A stretch of DNA of 64,000 nucleotides from JBEKYD01 sp049509915 (lineage in GTDB: Bacteria; Acidobacteriota; Terriglobia; Bryobacterales; Bryobacteraceae). The position numbers were made by a program, and so were the translations under genes. The notes below the pieces were generated by a model that saw nothing but the letters and a program-made list of their open reading frames with translations, was not told where the DNA came from and ran no database searches. Positions 34,656 to 42,912 of this stretch are shown piece after piece. Numbering within the stretch: position 1 is the stretch's first letter; every line of letters starts with the position of its first letter. The DNA lies in contig JBEKZL010000037.1 in assembly GCA_049509915.1 (NCBI GenBank), forward strand, positions 1 to 64,000, written 5' to 3'.

Positions 34656-37600
34656 AACGGTTCCGGTGGGTGTTGTGGCTGCTCGGCGGCGCGGCGGCGC
34701 TGTTGCTGCTGGCGGCGGGCGGCCTGCTGGTGCTGCGAAGCGCCTGGCTCCGCGAACAGGTCCGGGCACACATGGTGGAAGCGGTGGAGACCGCTACCGG
34801 CGGGCGCGCCGAGATCGGCCGGTTCGACTTTGACTGGAGCCGGCTTCGCGCCCAGGTCCGCAACTTCACTTTGCATGGAACCGAGCCGGCGGACCGTCCG
34901 CCGCTATTCCATGCCGGGTCGGTTTCGGTCGGACTGCGGCTGGTCTCGATCTGGAACCGTGACGTGGATATCCGCTACCTGGAGGTTGCCGAGCCGCGAA
35001 TGTACCTGATGATCCTGCCCGGCGGACGAACCAACATTCCGGAACCGAAGGTCAAGAGCCCAGCCCAAAAGGACACCATCGAGACCATCCTGGCGCTGGC
35101 CATCGGCCGCTTCGATTTGACACGTGGAGAAATCCGGATCGAGAATCGGGGCGCGACGCCGTTCGAACTCCACGGCGCGAACCTGACATCCACGCTCCAG
35201 TTCGAGGCAGGCGGGCCGCGCTATCGGGGAAGTCTGTCCATCCAACCGCTGCTCGTCCAGGCTCCCGGCATAGCCGACACGCCGGTTGCTTTCGATGCGG
35301 CCGTGGCCATGGAGCGGGACCGCATCGAGGTGGAATCGGCGGATCTGGCGACGGGCAATGCGCAGGCGCGGATCTCCGGTGCGCTCATCCACGTGGCCGT
35401 GCCGGAGGCCAACTTCCGCTACCAGGCGCGCATTACCAACCAGGACGCCGAGCGCATTCTGCGGACTCATTTGCTCGCCAGGGGAACGGTGGAGCTTGAC
35501 GGCCAGGGTTCCTGGAGCGACGCCGCCGGCTTTCGGTCCGAAGCCGATCTGAAGGGCTACGGCCTTGAGTATCACGATTCCACCGTGCGGCTGCGCAACA
35601 TGCAAGCGGCGGGCAGGCTGCGTGCCGGTGTCGGGCAGGTGGAGTTGAGCGGACTGCGCCTCGCCGGCGGCCTCGAGACGCCGTCCGGCATCGCGCCGCT
35701 CCAGGCAGCGGTTGGCTTGGCAATCGTGCGCGGCAGGGACCTGAACGTGCGCGGGATCGATCTCGCGCTGGCGGGTGGGGAGTTTCAGGGCGACGCCGGT
35801 TTGCGCGGCTTCGACCGGTTCACGGTCTCCGGAACGCTGGCCGGGTTCGGCGTGCGCCGCGGGGTGGCTCTCTATAGCAAGGCGCCGCTACCCTGGGATG
35901 GCGTGGTGTCGGGGCAGATCGAAGGCGAGGGCTCCCTGCGGCGGAACCAGGACCTGCGTGCTTCCGTCCAACTCGCCATCGCGCCGGCGCCGGCCGGCGC
36001 TCCGGTTCACGGCACGATTGCGGCGCGCTACGACGGTCTCGGCGGGGTTCTCGACCTGGGCCATTCGACGATCGCGCTGCCAGGTTCGCGAGTGGATTTT
36101 TCCGGCGCGCTGGGGCGGGAACTGCGGGTTAGCGCCGAAACGCGCGATCTGGCCGATATTCTCCCCGCTCTCGGGGAAAGCCCGGTCGATTTTCCGATAA
36201 AGCTCAACGGCGACGCGGCCCGGTTCGACGGGGTGGTGTGCGGCAAGCTGTCCAGCCCGCAGTTTTCCGGGCACGCCACGGTGGGCGGTTTTTCCTGGCA
36301 GGGCCGGCCGTTCGATTCGTTGACGGCCGACGTGGCCGCATCCGAGGACAATGCCAGCGCGCGCCAGGTAGTGCTTGCCCGCGGCGGCTGGCGTGCGCGT
36401 GGAGATATTGCGTTGGCGCTGAGCAATTGGAAAGCCGCCGAGTCGAGCGCCGTGTTCGGCAATCTGGCCCTGCACTCCATGCCGCTCTCCGACGCTGCCC
36501 GCCTGCTGGCGCTGGACCAGTTTCCGGTGAGCGGCAGCCTGGACGCCACCGCGCAGATCACCGGGACCTTGGGCGACCCCCAGTTACGCGCTGACGTGGC
36601 GCTGGCCAGTGGCCGTTTCCGCGACGAGCCTTTCGACCTCCTCACCGGCCGCGTGGTTTCGACCGGCAGCGCTATCGAATTCGAGAACGGACAGATCGCC
36701 GCCGGCGCGAAACAGGTGAAGTTGACAGGCACGTATCGTCACCCTGTCGGCGCCTGGGACACCGGCGCGCTGGAGTTTGCAGCCACTACCAATGCCATGC
36801 CGGTGGAGCAGATTCAAATTTTAGCTGCCCGGCGGCCTGGGGTGAAAGGCGTGGTTCAGGGGTCGCTCCACGGCGCGGTCGAAATCACCGCGAGGCAAGC
36901 CGGCGAACTGCCGTTTCGCATTCGGGACTTGCACCTGGATTGCCAGGTTTCCGGTCTGACCATGGGCGAACAGCGCTTCGGAGACACCCACCTGAAGGCC
37001 GACTCCACCGACGGCAAACTGACGGCTCACCTGGACTCGGATTTCGCCGGGTCGGCGATCTCGGGCGATGGCTCCTGGCAACTGGAGGGTGAATATCCGG
37101 GCAGCGCCACCATCCGGTTTTCCAGGTTCGATTTCGAACAGCTCAGAAAGTGGACGTTCGAACCCGGTTCGGCCGCCGAGAATTTCCAAGGCTCGGCCGA
37201 AGGCTCGCTGCAGGTTACCGGCAACGCCCTCGAGCCGCGGACCGAGCGGGCGCGGCTGGAAGTGCCGCAACTGGCGCTCACGCCCACCGTGAAGTCGGGT
37301 TTGGGCGAGTCGGCGGCGGTGCACAACGCCGGGTCCATCGTGTTGACTTACGCTAATTCGGTGGCCACCATCGAGAGCTTCCGCCTGGTCGGGAAGAACA
37401 CGGACTTTCAAATCGGCGGCCGTTACGCGCTGGAGCAGGCAAGCCCGCTGGACTTGCGCGCCGAAGGCCGGGTCGACCTGTCGATCTTGCGGGAATTGAA
37501 CCAGGATTTCACCGCCGCCGGCGCCATCACCGCCGTCGCAGCGGTTCGGGGCACGCTGGCCAGCCCGCAAATCGCAGGACGGGTCGAGTTTCAGAACGCC

Positions 37601-38737
37601 TCGTTCAATATCGCCGGCGTTCCCAACGGCATTTCGAACGCCAACGGAGCGATCGGGTTTTCCGCCGGCCGCGCCTCTATCCAGAGCTTCTCCGGCGAAA
37701 CCGGCGGCGGCAAAATCCGTCTCTCCGGCTTTGCCGCTTATGAAAACGGGCAGCCCGTCTTCCGCTTCCACGCGAACCTGGAACAGGTGCGCCTGCGCTA
37801 CCCCGAGGGTGTGAGCACCGTGGCCGACGCCAGCTTGAACCTGAGCGGTACCGAGGCGCGGAGTATGCTGTCGGGAACGGTGACCGTGTTGCGCAGCGGC
37901 TTCAATCCTCAGTCCGACTTCAGCTCGGTGATCGCGCAATCCGCCGAGCCGGTGGAGACTCCGGCGGCGCGCACCGGATTTCTTGGCGGCCTCAATTTCG
38001 ACGTCGCCATCAACACCTCGCCCAACGTACAGGTGCGCAGTTCGCTGACCCAGGACCTGGAGGTGAGTGGCAACCTGCATCTGCGCGGTACCGCCAGCAA
38101 TCCGGCTCTGCTGGGGCGGATCAACGTATCGCAAGGGCAGGTGGTATTTTTCGGAACCAAGTACAACGTCAGCCAGGGGTCGATTTCTTTCTTCAATCCG
38201 CTCAACGTTGAGCCGATTTTGGATATCGACCTGGATACCAGGGCGCGCGGCATCGACGTCACTTTGAACATCTCCGGCCCGGTCAACAAGCTGACCCTGG
38301 CGCCACGCTCGGATCCGCCGCTGGAATTCAACGAAATCGTGGCGCTGCTGGCCACCGGCCGCACTCCCACTAGCGATCCGGCCCTACTCTCGCAGCAGAG
38401 CATCGCGCCCCAGTCTTGGCAGCAGACGGGCGCCTCGGCGCTGCTAGGCCAGGCGATTGCGAGCCCCGTTACGGGCAGGTTGCAGCGTTTCTTCGGGGTC
38501 AGCCAGTTGCGGATCGATCCCAGCCTGCCGGGCCTCGAATATAACCCGCAGGCGCGGCTTACGCTGGAGCAGCAGGTGACGTCCGATATTACCTTCACCT
38601 ACATCACCGACGTCACCAGCAGCAACCCGGAGATCGTAAGCGTGGAATGGGCCTTTAGCAAGAAATGGTCGGCGGTGGCGCAGCGTGAGGAAAACGGCAT
38701 GATCGGCATGGATATATTCTTTAAGAAGCGGTTTTAG
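34652..38737 (+). CDS. tamB: TamB-like translocation and assembly module protein
   Basis: 1361 residues: an N-terminal membrane anchor (VLWLLGGAAALLLLAAGGLL), a short AsmA-like start (MVEAVETATGGRAEIGRFDFDWSRL), a very long beta-helical middle and the conserved TamB C-terminal domain (LRGTASNPALLGRINVSQGQ, DIDLDTRARGIDVTLNISGP, IVALLATGRTPTSDP). It is expected to span the periplasm and work with an Omp85 protein in outer-membrane protein or lipid transport. Its ATG overlaps the stop of the SurA-like gene, so its translation may be affected by the frameshift there. Confidence 0.85.
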   Translation: MKRFRWVLWLLGGAAALLLLAAGGLLVLRSAWLREQVRAHMVEAVETATGGRAEIGRFDFDWSRLRAQVRNFTLHGTEPADRPPLFHAGSVSVGLRLVSIWNRDVDIRYLEVAEPRMYLMILPGGRTNIPEPKVKSPAQKDTIETILALAIGRFDLTRGEIRIENRGATPFELHGANLTSTLQFEAGGPRYRGSLSIQPLLVQAPGIADTPVAFDAAVAMERDRIEVESADLATGNAQARISGALIHVAVPEANFRYQARITNQDAERILRTHLLARGTVELDGQGSWSDAAGFRSEADLKGYGLEYHDSTVRLRNMQAAGRLRAGVGQVELSGLRLAGGLETPSGIAPLQAAVGLAIVRGRDLNVRGIDLALAGGEFQGDAGLRGFDRFTVSGTLAGFGVRRGVALYSKAPLPWDGVVSGQIEGEGSLRRNQDLRASVQLAIAPAPAGAPVHGTIAARYDGLGGVLDLGHSTIALPGSRVDFSGALGRELRVSAETRDLADILPALGESPVDFPIKLNGDAARFDGVVCGKLSSPQFSGHATVGGFSWQGRPFDSLTADVAASEDNASARQVVLARGGWRARGDIALALSNWKAAESSAVFGNLALHSMPLSDAARLLALDQFPVSGSLDATAQITGTLGDPQLRADVALASGRFRDEPFDLLTGRVVSTGSAIEFENGQIAAGAKQVKLTGTYRHPVGAWDTGALEFAATTNAMPVEQIQILAARRPGVKGVVQGSLHGAVEITARQAGELPFRIRDLHLDCQVSGLTMGEQRFGDTHLKADSTDGKLTAHLDSDFAGSAISGDGSWQLEGEYPGSATIRFSRFDFEQLRKWTFEPGSAAENFQGSAEGSLQVTGNALEPRTERARLEVPQLALTPTVKSGLGESAAVHNAGSIVLTYANSVATIESFRLVGKNTDFQIGGRYALEQASPLDLRAEGRVDLSILRELNQDFTAAGAITAVAAVRGTLASPQIAGRVEFQNASFNIAGVPNGISNANGAIGFSAGRASIQSFSGETGGGKIRLSGFAAYENGQPVFRFHANLEQVRLRYPEGVSTVADASLNLSGTEARSMLSGTVTVLRSGFNPQSDFSSVIAQSAEPVETPAARTGFLGGLNFDVAINTSPNVQVRSSLTQDLEVSGNLHLRGTASNPALLGRINVSQGQVVFFGTKYNVSQGSISFFNPLNVEPILDIDLDTRARGIDVTLNISGPVNKLTLAPRSDPPLEFNEIVALLATGRTPTSDPALLSQQSIAPQSWQQTGASALLGQAIASPVTGRLQRFFGVSQLRIDPSLPGLEYNPQARLTLEQQVTSDITFTYITDVTSSNPEIVSVEWAFSKKWSAVAQREENGMIGMDIFFKKRF

Positions 38738-38751
38738 AGGTGGCACCGTGG

Positions 38752-38779
38752 GGCGGACCATCGTTTTCCGTGGTCTGCC
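38752..38779 (+). terminator. Hairpin after tamB
   Basis: GGCGGACCA and TGGTCTGCC can pair with one G-T mismatch around a 10-base loop, 15 bases after the tamB stop. The left part (GTGGGGCGGACC) is also the arm of the element at 33841. It could end the bamA operon transcript. Confidence 0.4.
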
Positions 38780-38812
38780 AGCTCTTGTACCTCACTCCAG
38801 CCCTGGGAGGCG

Positions 38813-39526
38813 ATGAATAACCTGTCGTTCGAAATTGAACTAGCGGCGGGCGCCGCGTGTGTCGCGGGGATGAGTTGGGCGGTGCGCGGGCGGTCGTCTT
38901 CCCTATTCGCGCCTTCCGTGTGGCGCGGGCTGCCCGACCGGCCCATGGTCGCCCTCACCTTCGACGACGGCCCCAGTGAGTCCACCCCGCGCATTCTCGA
39001 TATTCTCGCGCGGCACGGCGTGAAGGCCACTTTTTTTCAGTGCGGGGCAAACGTGGATCGGCTGCCCGTGGCGGCTCGCGAGGTCCACGCCGCCGGCCAC
39101 GAGATCGGCAATCATAGCTATAGACACCCGCTGTTTTGTTTTCACAGCTGCGAATTTCTGCGCGACGACCTGGCCCGAGCTCAGGCGGCTATCGGGCAAC
39201 AGACCGGAAGGCTGCCCGTTTGGTTTCGCGCGCCGTACGGAGTCCGCTGGTTCGGGATGCGCGCCGTCCAGCACCGTCTGAACCTGCACGGCGTCATGTG
39301 GAGTGCAATCGGCTATGATTGGAGGCTGGAGGCGGATGCCATCGCGAAGCGATTGGTCCGCCGGGTGTCGAACGGTGCGATTCTCTGTCTGCACGATGGG
39401 CGGGAACTGCGCGCGAACCCGGATGTGACGGCGACCGTGGAGGCCGTCCGCCGGCTTGTACCCCTCTTGCTCGACCGAGGGTACGGATTGGAGACTGTCA
39501 GCCGACTTTTATGTCCGACGACTTGA
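38813..39526 (+). CDS. NodB-type polysaccharide deacetylase
   Basis: 237 residues, with GGGAGG before the ATG. The CE4/NodB motifs are all visible: VALTFDDGPSE (catalytic Asp pair), HEIGNHSYRHP (metal histidines), WFRAPYGVRW and ILCLHDGRE. It should remove N- or O-acetyl groups from a polysaccharide or oligosaccharide in a metal-dependent manner. There is no clear signal peptide; the N-terminus has only a weakly hydrophobic stretch. It overlaps the acyl carrier protein gene by 16 bases, so the two are surely cotranscribed. Confidence 0.85.
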   Translation: MNNLSFEIELAAGAACVAGMSWAVRGRSSSLFAPSVWRGLPDRPMVALTFDDGPSESTPRILDILARHGVKATFFQCGANVDRLPVAAREVHAAGHEIGNHSYRHPLFCFHSCEFLRDDLARAQAAIGQQTGRLPVWFRAPYGVRWFGMRAVQHRLNLHGVMWSAIGYDWRLEADAIAKRLVRRVSNGAILCLHDGRELRANPDVTATVEAVRRLVPLLLDRGYGLETVSRLLCPTT

Positions 39527-39777
39527 TTCAGAGGGTTCTGAAGGTGATTGCCGCTTCCAAACGCATCCCGCCCGAAACGGTTACCATCGATAGCGAGTTT
39601 CAGCAGTTGAACATAGACTCAATGGATGCGGTGGAGATCCTCTTTGCACTGGAGAATGAGTTCGACATTAATATACCGGACGACCAGGTGCGCGGCATCA
39701 CGGGCGTGCGCGGTATGTGCGAAGGTCTGGAGAAGCTGATCGCTGCCAAGACCTCCCCAATCGGGACCGGCCAATAG
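39511..39777 (+). CDS. Acyl carrier protein
   Basis: 88 residues beginning MSDDLIQRVLKVIAASKRI. The phosphopantetheine attachment site is Ser37 in LNIDSMDAVEILFALENEF. It starts inside the end of the deacetylase gene and ends two bases before the ketosynthase start, so it is the dedicated carrier of this small cluster. It is not in a fatty-acid synthesis (fab) context. Confidence 0.9.
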   Translation: MSDDLIQRVLKVIAASKRIPPETVTIDSEFQQLNIDSMDAVEILFALENEFDINIPDDQVRGITGVRGMCEGLEKLIAAKTSPIGTGQ

Positions 39778-39779
39778 GA

Positions 39780-40988
39780 ATGCGGCGCGTCGCGATTACC
39801 GGCCTGGGCGCCATCTGCGCTTTGGGCCGTAATGTGGAGGACGTGGCCGCCGCGCTGCGTGGGGGTTGTTGCGGCATTCGCCCCATCGAAACCGTCGCTA
39901 CGTCGCAATTGCGGTTCACCGCCGGCGCCGAAGTGCCCGGCTATACCCATCACCCCTATTTTGACGACCGGCCCGCGGATTTCCTGGACCGTTTCGCGCA
40001 ATTCGCCGTAATTGCCGCCCGGGAAGCGGTGGTGGACTCGGGGCTGACGTTCACGCCCGAATTGCGCGAGACGGCGGCCATCGTCACCGGGTCGTGCGTA
40101 GGTGGACAGAGTACCGAAGACATCGGCTTTCGCGACGTCTACAAGCTGAGCCTGAACCGGGTGCATCCGCTTACCATTCCCAAGACCATGGCCAATGCCG
40201 GCGCCAGCCAGATTTCCATGGAATTCGGCATCACCGGTCCCAGTTTTACCATTTCCACCGCGTGTTCTTCGGCGGCTCACGCCATCGGCCAGGCCTTCTG
40301 GATGGTGCGCAACGGGATTACCGACGCGGCCATCGCCGGCGGCAGCGAGGCACCGTTCAGCTTCGGCATTCTGAAGGCCTGGGAAGCCATGCGGGTGGTT
40401 TCGACCGATACCTGCCGGCCTTTTTCGCGCGATCGCCGCGGCATGATCCTGGGGGAGGGAGCCGGTATGCTGGTGCTGGAGCCGATGGAAATCGCCCTAG
40501 CCCGCGGCGCGCCCATTCATGCCGAACTGGTGGGCTTCGGCATGTCGGCCGATGCCAGCCACATCACCCAGCCATCCGCCGCCGGCGCCGCGCGGGCCAT
40601 GCGCGCGGCTATGCGCGATGCCGCCATCGAGCCGGACGCCATCGGCTACATCAACGCCCACGGTACCGGGACGCTGGCCAACGACGTGACCGAAACGGCC
40701 GCCATCCGCAGCGTGTTCGGCGCGCACGCGGACAAGCTGCCCGTCAGCTCCACCAAATCCATGCACGGCCACGCCCTGGGCGCCGCCGCAGCACTCGAAT
40801 GTGTAGCCACCGTCCTGGCTCTGCGCGACGGTGTGCTCCCGCCGACCGCGAACTTCGTCGGCCCGGATCCCGATTGCGATCTGGACGTGATTCCCAACCA
40901 GGCCCGCGCCTCGGAAGTGGAGTGGGCGCTATCGAACTCCTTCGCTTTCGGGGGACTGAACGCCGTGCTGGCGCTGCGAAAAGTTTGA
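39780..40988 (+). CDS. Beta-ketoacyl-ACP synthase (KAS II-like)
   Basis: 402 residues starting MRRVAITGLGAICALG. All catalytic residues are present: Cys162 in STACSSAAHA, His294 in NAHGTGTLAND and His329 in KSMHGHALGAAA, the arrangement of FabF-type decarboxylating condensing enzymes. It would extend an acyl chain on the adjacent carrier protein. With the deacetylase upstream the set resembles rhizobial NodB-NodF-NodE in composition, but no NodC or NodA is present. It ends next to an inverted repeat element. Confidence 0.9.
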   Translation: MRRVAITGLGAICALGRNVEDVAAALRGGCCGIRPIETVATSQLRFTAGAEVPGYTHHPYFDDRPADFLDRFAQFAVIAAREAVVDSGLTFTPELRETAAIVTGSCVGGQSTEDIGFRDVYKLSLNRVHPLTIPKTMANAGASQISMEFGITGPSFTISTACSSAAHAIGQAFWMVRNGITDAAIAGGSEAPFSFGILKAWEAMRVVSTDTCRPFSRDRRGMILGEGAGMLVLEPMEIALARGAPIHAELVGFGMSADASHITQPSAAGAARAMRAAMRDAAIEPDAIGYINAHGTGTLANDVTETAAIRSVFGAHADKLPVSSTKSMHGHALGAAAALECVATVLALRDGVLPPTANFVGPDPDCDLDVIPNQARASEVEWALSNSFAFGGLNAVLALRKV

Positions 40989-40990
40989 GT

Positions 40991-41078
40991 AGCCACAGAT
41001 GAACACAGATAAACGCAGATAAGAACCACAAAGAATTGCCCTGGTCTTATCTGCGTTCATCTGTGTTCATCTGTGGCT
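40991..41078 (+). repeat. Inverted repeat of the CACAGATGAACACAG type, second copy
   Basis: Left arm AGCCACAGATGAACACAGAT and right arm ATCTGTGTTCATCTGTGGCT are exact reverse complements, with a different loop from the copy at 28378-28457. It lies directly after the ketosynthase stop. Confidence 0.8.
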
Positions 41079-41116
41079 ATATCTTCTTGCGTTTTTTCTT
41101 GGCTCAGCGCTGGGCG

Positions 41117-41122
41117 TAGAAT
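41117..41122 (+). promoter_or_regulatory. Possible -10 box for the DUF2961 gene
   Basis: TAGAAT ends 10 bases before the ATG at 41133; no ribosome binding site is visible between them. Confidence 0.3.
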
Positions 41123-41132
41123 AAATGACGGC

Positions 41133-42272
41133 ATGATGCCCACCGATTCCAATCTTCGGCGCGGATTTCTCCGCCGCCTGCTCGCCGTTCCAGCCGCCGT
41201 TGCCGTCGAGCGCTCAGCTTCCGCCCAGACTCCGGTGCCGTTCTCTTCCAGCACCCCCGGTCCGCTGCCGTCCTATACCCGCGCACAGCACCACCAGGCG
41301 CTTAAGCAATCCAGCTTCGACCGCACCGGCGGCAACGCCGACTATTGGCATATTCCCGCCGGCGGCGAACTGGAAGTCTTCCGCGCGCAGGGTGCCGGAG
41401 CCATCACTCACGTCTGGTTCACCATTGCCGCGCGCTCCGGCGACCATTTGAAGGAACTGGTGTTGCGCGCCTACTGGGATGGCAATTCGCGGCCCAGCGT
41501 GGAGACCCCCATCGGCGATTTCTTCGGCCTCAACCTGGGCTCTTACGCCATTTATCAATCCCAGTATCTGGCCTGCTCGCCGGGCAAATCGCTGAACTCC
41601 TACTTCGTCATGCCCTATGCTCGCGGCGCGCGGCTTACCGTCACCAACGAAGGCAGGCAGGAAGTCGGCTCCTTCTATTCCAATATCGATTACCAGGTAT
41701 TACCCGCGCTGCCCGAGGATACTCTCTACTTCCACGCCCAATACCGCCAGGCCGCGCCCTGCACACCCACTACCGGCGAAGCCGCCCGCCTGAACCCGGA
41801 TGGCCGCCTCAATTACGTATACATGGAAACCCGCGGCCGGGGGCACTTGATGGGCGTCACCCTGGGCGTGCTGCAAAACGCCGAAGGCTGGTGGGGCGAA
41901 GGCGACGAGATGATTTTCGTCGACAATGAGACCGCACCGACTATTCAGGGAACCGGCTCCGAGGACTATTTCCTGGGTAGCTGGGATTTCGGCGGCCGCG
42001 ATGGCGCCCAACCATTCGGCCACGCCATGTACGGCGCGCCGCTGATCGTTAACCCGGAGCGAACCGGCGGCCGTTACTGCTGCTACCGCTGGCACGGCGA
42101 CAATCCCGTGACTTTCCAGCGCTACCTGCGGCACACCATGGAACATGGCCACGCCAACGATCGCCACGATAACTTCTTTTCCGTAGGCTTCTGGTATCAG
42201 TCCGAACCATACACGGACTTTCCCGCACTGCCGCCGCTGTCGGAGCGGATTCCGCGTGTGCGGACGGCCTGA
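41133..42272 (+). CDS. Exported DUF2961 family protein
   Basis: 379 residues from ATG at 41133, with a second ATG right after it. LRRGFLRRLLAVPAAVAV is a twin-arginine-like signal. The DUF2961 body is recognisable: GGELEVFRAQGAGAITHVWFTIA, LVLRAYWDGNSRPSVETPIGDFFG, and GEGDEMIFVDNETAPTIQGTGSEDYFLGSWDFG. DUF2961 proteins include recently described difructose-anhydride and other glycan-acting enzymes (GH172), so a role in sugar breakdown is plausible. The gene lies alone. Confidence 0.8.
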   Translation: MMPTDSNLRRGFLRRLLAVPAAVAVERSASAQTPVPFSSSTPGPLPSYTRAQHHQALKQSSFDRTGGNADYWHIPAGGELEVFRAQGAGAITHVWFTIAARSGDHLKELVLRAYWDGNSRPSVETPIGDFFGLNLGSYAIYQSQYLACSPGKSLNSYFVMPYARGARLTVTNEGRQEVGSFYSNIDYQVLPALPEDTLYFHAQYRQAAPCTPTTGEAARLNPDGRLNYVYMETRGRGHLMGVTLGVLQNAEGWWGEGDEMIFVDNETAPTIQGTGSEDYFLGSWDFGGRDGAQPFGHAMYGAPLIVNPERTGGRYCCYRWHGDNPVTFQRYLRHTMEHGHANDRHDNFFSVGFWYQSEPYTDFPALPPLSERIPRVRTA

Positions 42273-42314
42273 CAGCCGTCAGTAGACAGTTGTCCGTCAC
42301 AAGGTGAGTGACCG

Positions 42315-42791
42315 TTATCGCCCGCGGCCGCCGCTCGGAGTCAGATCTACTCCAGCCGATTTGAGCGCCTGCGTCGCTCCGGTGAATTCCAGTTGCGGGG
42401 CCAGCTTGTGAATCCCGTCATAGACGAAAAACCGCGCGGCTGCGTCCATCCCTACCTTACCGGTCGTCACGCCGCGGTCCTTCAGCCCGGCTACGATGCG
42501 CTCGTACGGGCTCTCGTCCTCCTGCCAGATGCGAATGTCGTCGCCCGGCCGGATCAGCTCACGGGCCCGCATCTCTTCGAATCCTGGTAATACCCAAACA
42601 GGCTCGCCTTTAGCCGGCAGCACGACCGCGAAAGTGCGCTCGCTCTTGCCCCATCGGACCCCAGTGAGATAGAGCATGGCCGGCCCCGGCTCCAGCACAA
42701 TGGCGGAAAGGCCGAACTCTTTCATGGCATCCTGCAGCTTGGCCCGCCGCTCGCGATACGTTGTCTGTGGGATTGCAGTAGTCTGTGACAT
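42315..42791 (-). pseudogene. Truncated M24 peptidase, N-terminal domain only
   Basis: 158 residues from ATG at 42791. The sequence is a creatinase/prolidase N-terminal domain (MLYLTGVRWGKSERTFAVVLPAKGEPVWVLPGFEE), related to residues 30-190 of the complete gene next door, and then ends at GGRGR before the metal-binding pita-bread domain. Without that domain it cannot be a peptidase. It may be a stump left by a deletion, or a retained single-domain protein. It is separated from the complete paralogue by a REP-like element. Confidence 0.6.
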
Positions 42792-42832
42792 GATTCGTTC
42801 GTCTCGCTTCGTTCCCATGAACGTCTATCCCA

Positions 42833-42904
42833 AGCAACCGCTCTCTCACGGTCGCGGCTCTGACTCGCGCATTTCCGAGCCGCGACCGCAAGGGAGCGGT
42901 TGCT
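42833..42904 (+). repeat. REP-like palindrome, full copy
   Basis: AGCAACCGCT at the left and AGCGGTTGCT at the right enclose CGGTCGCGGCTC...GAGCCGCGACCG. This matches the palindromic core of the MITE-like elements at 12856 and 19886 but without their flanks. It lies between the truncated and complete M24 genes. Confidence 0.75.
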
Positions 42905-42912
42905 TACGGCTT

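Noticed and set aside
28378..41078. CRISPR array suggested by repeated CACAGATGAACACAG units
   Set aside because: Only two palindromic hairpins 12 kb apart, no regular spacers and no cas genes.
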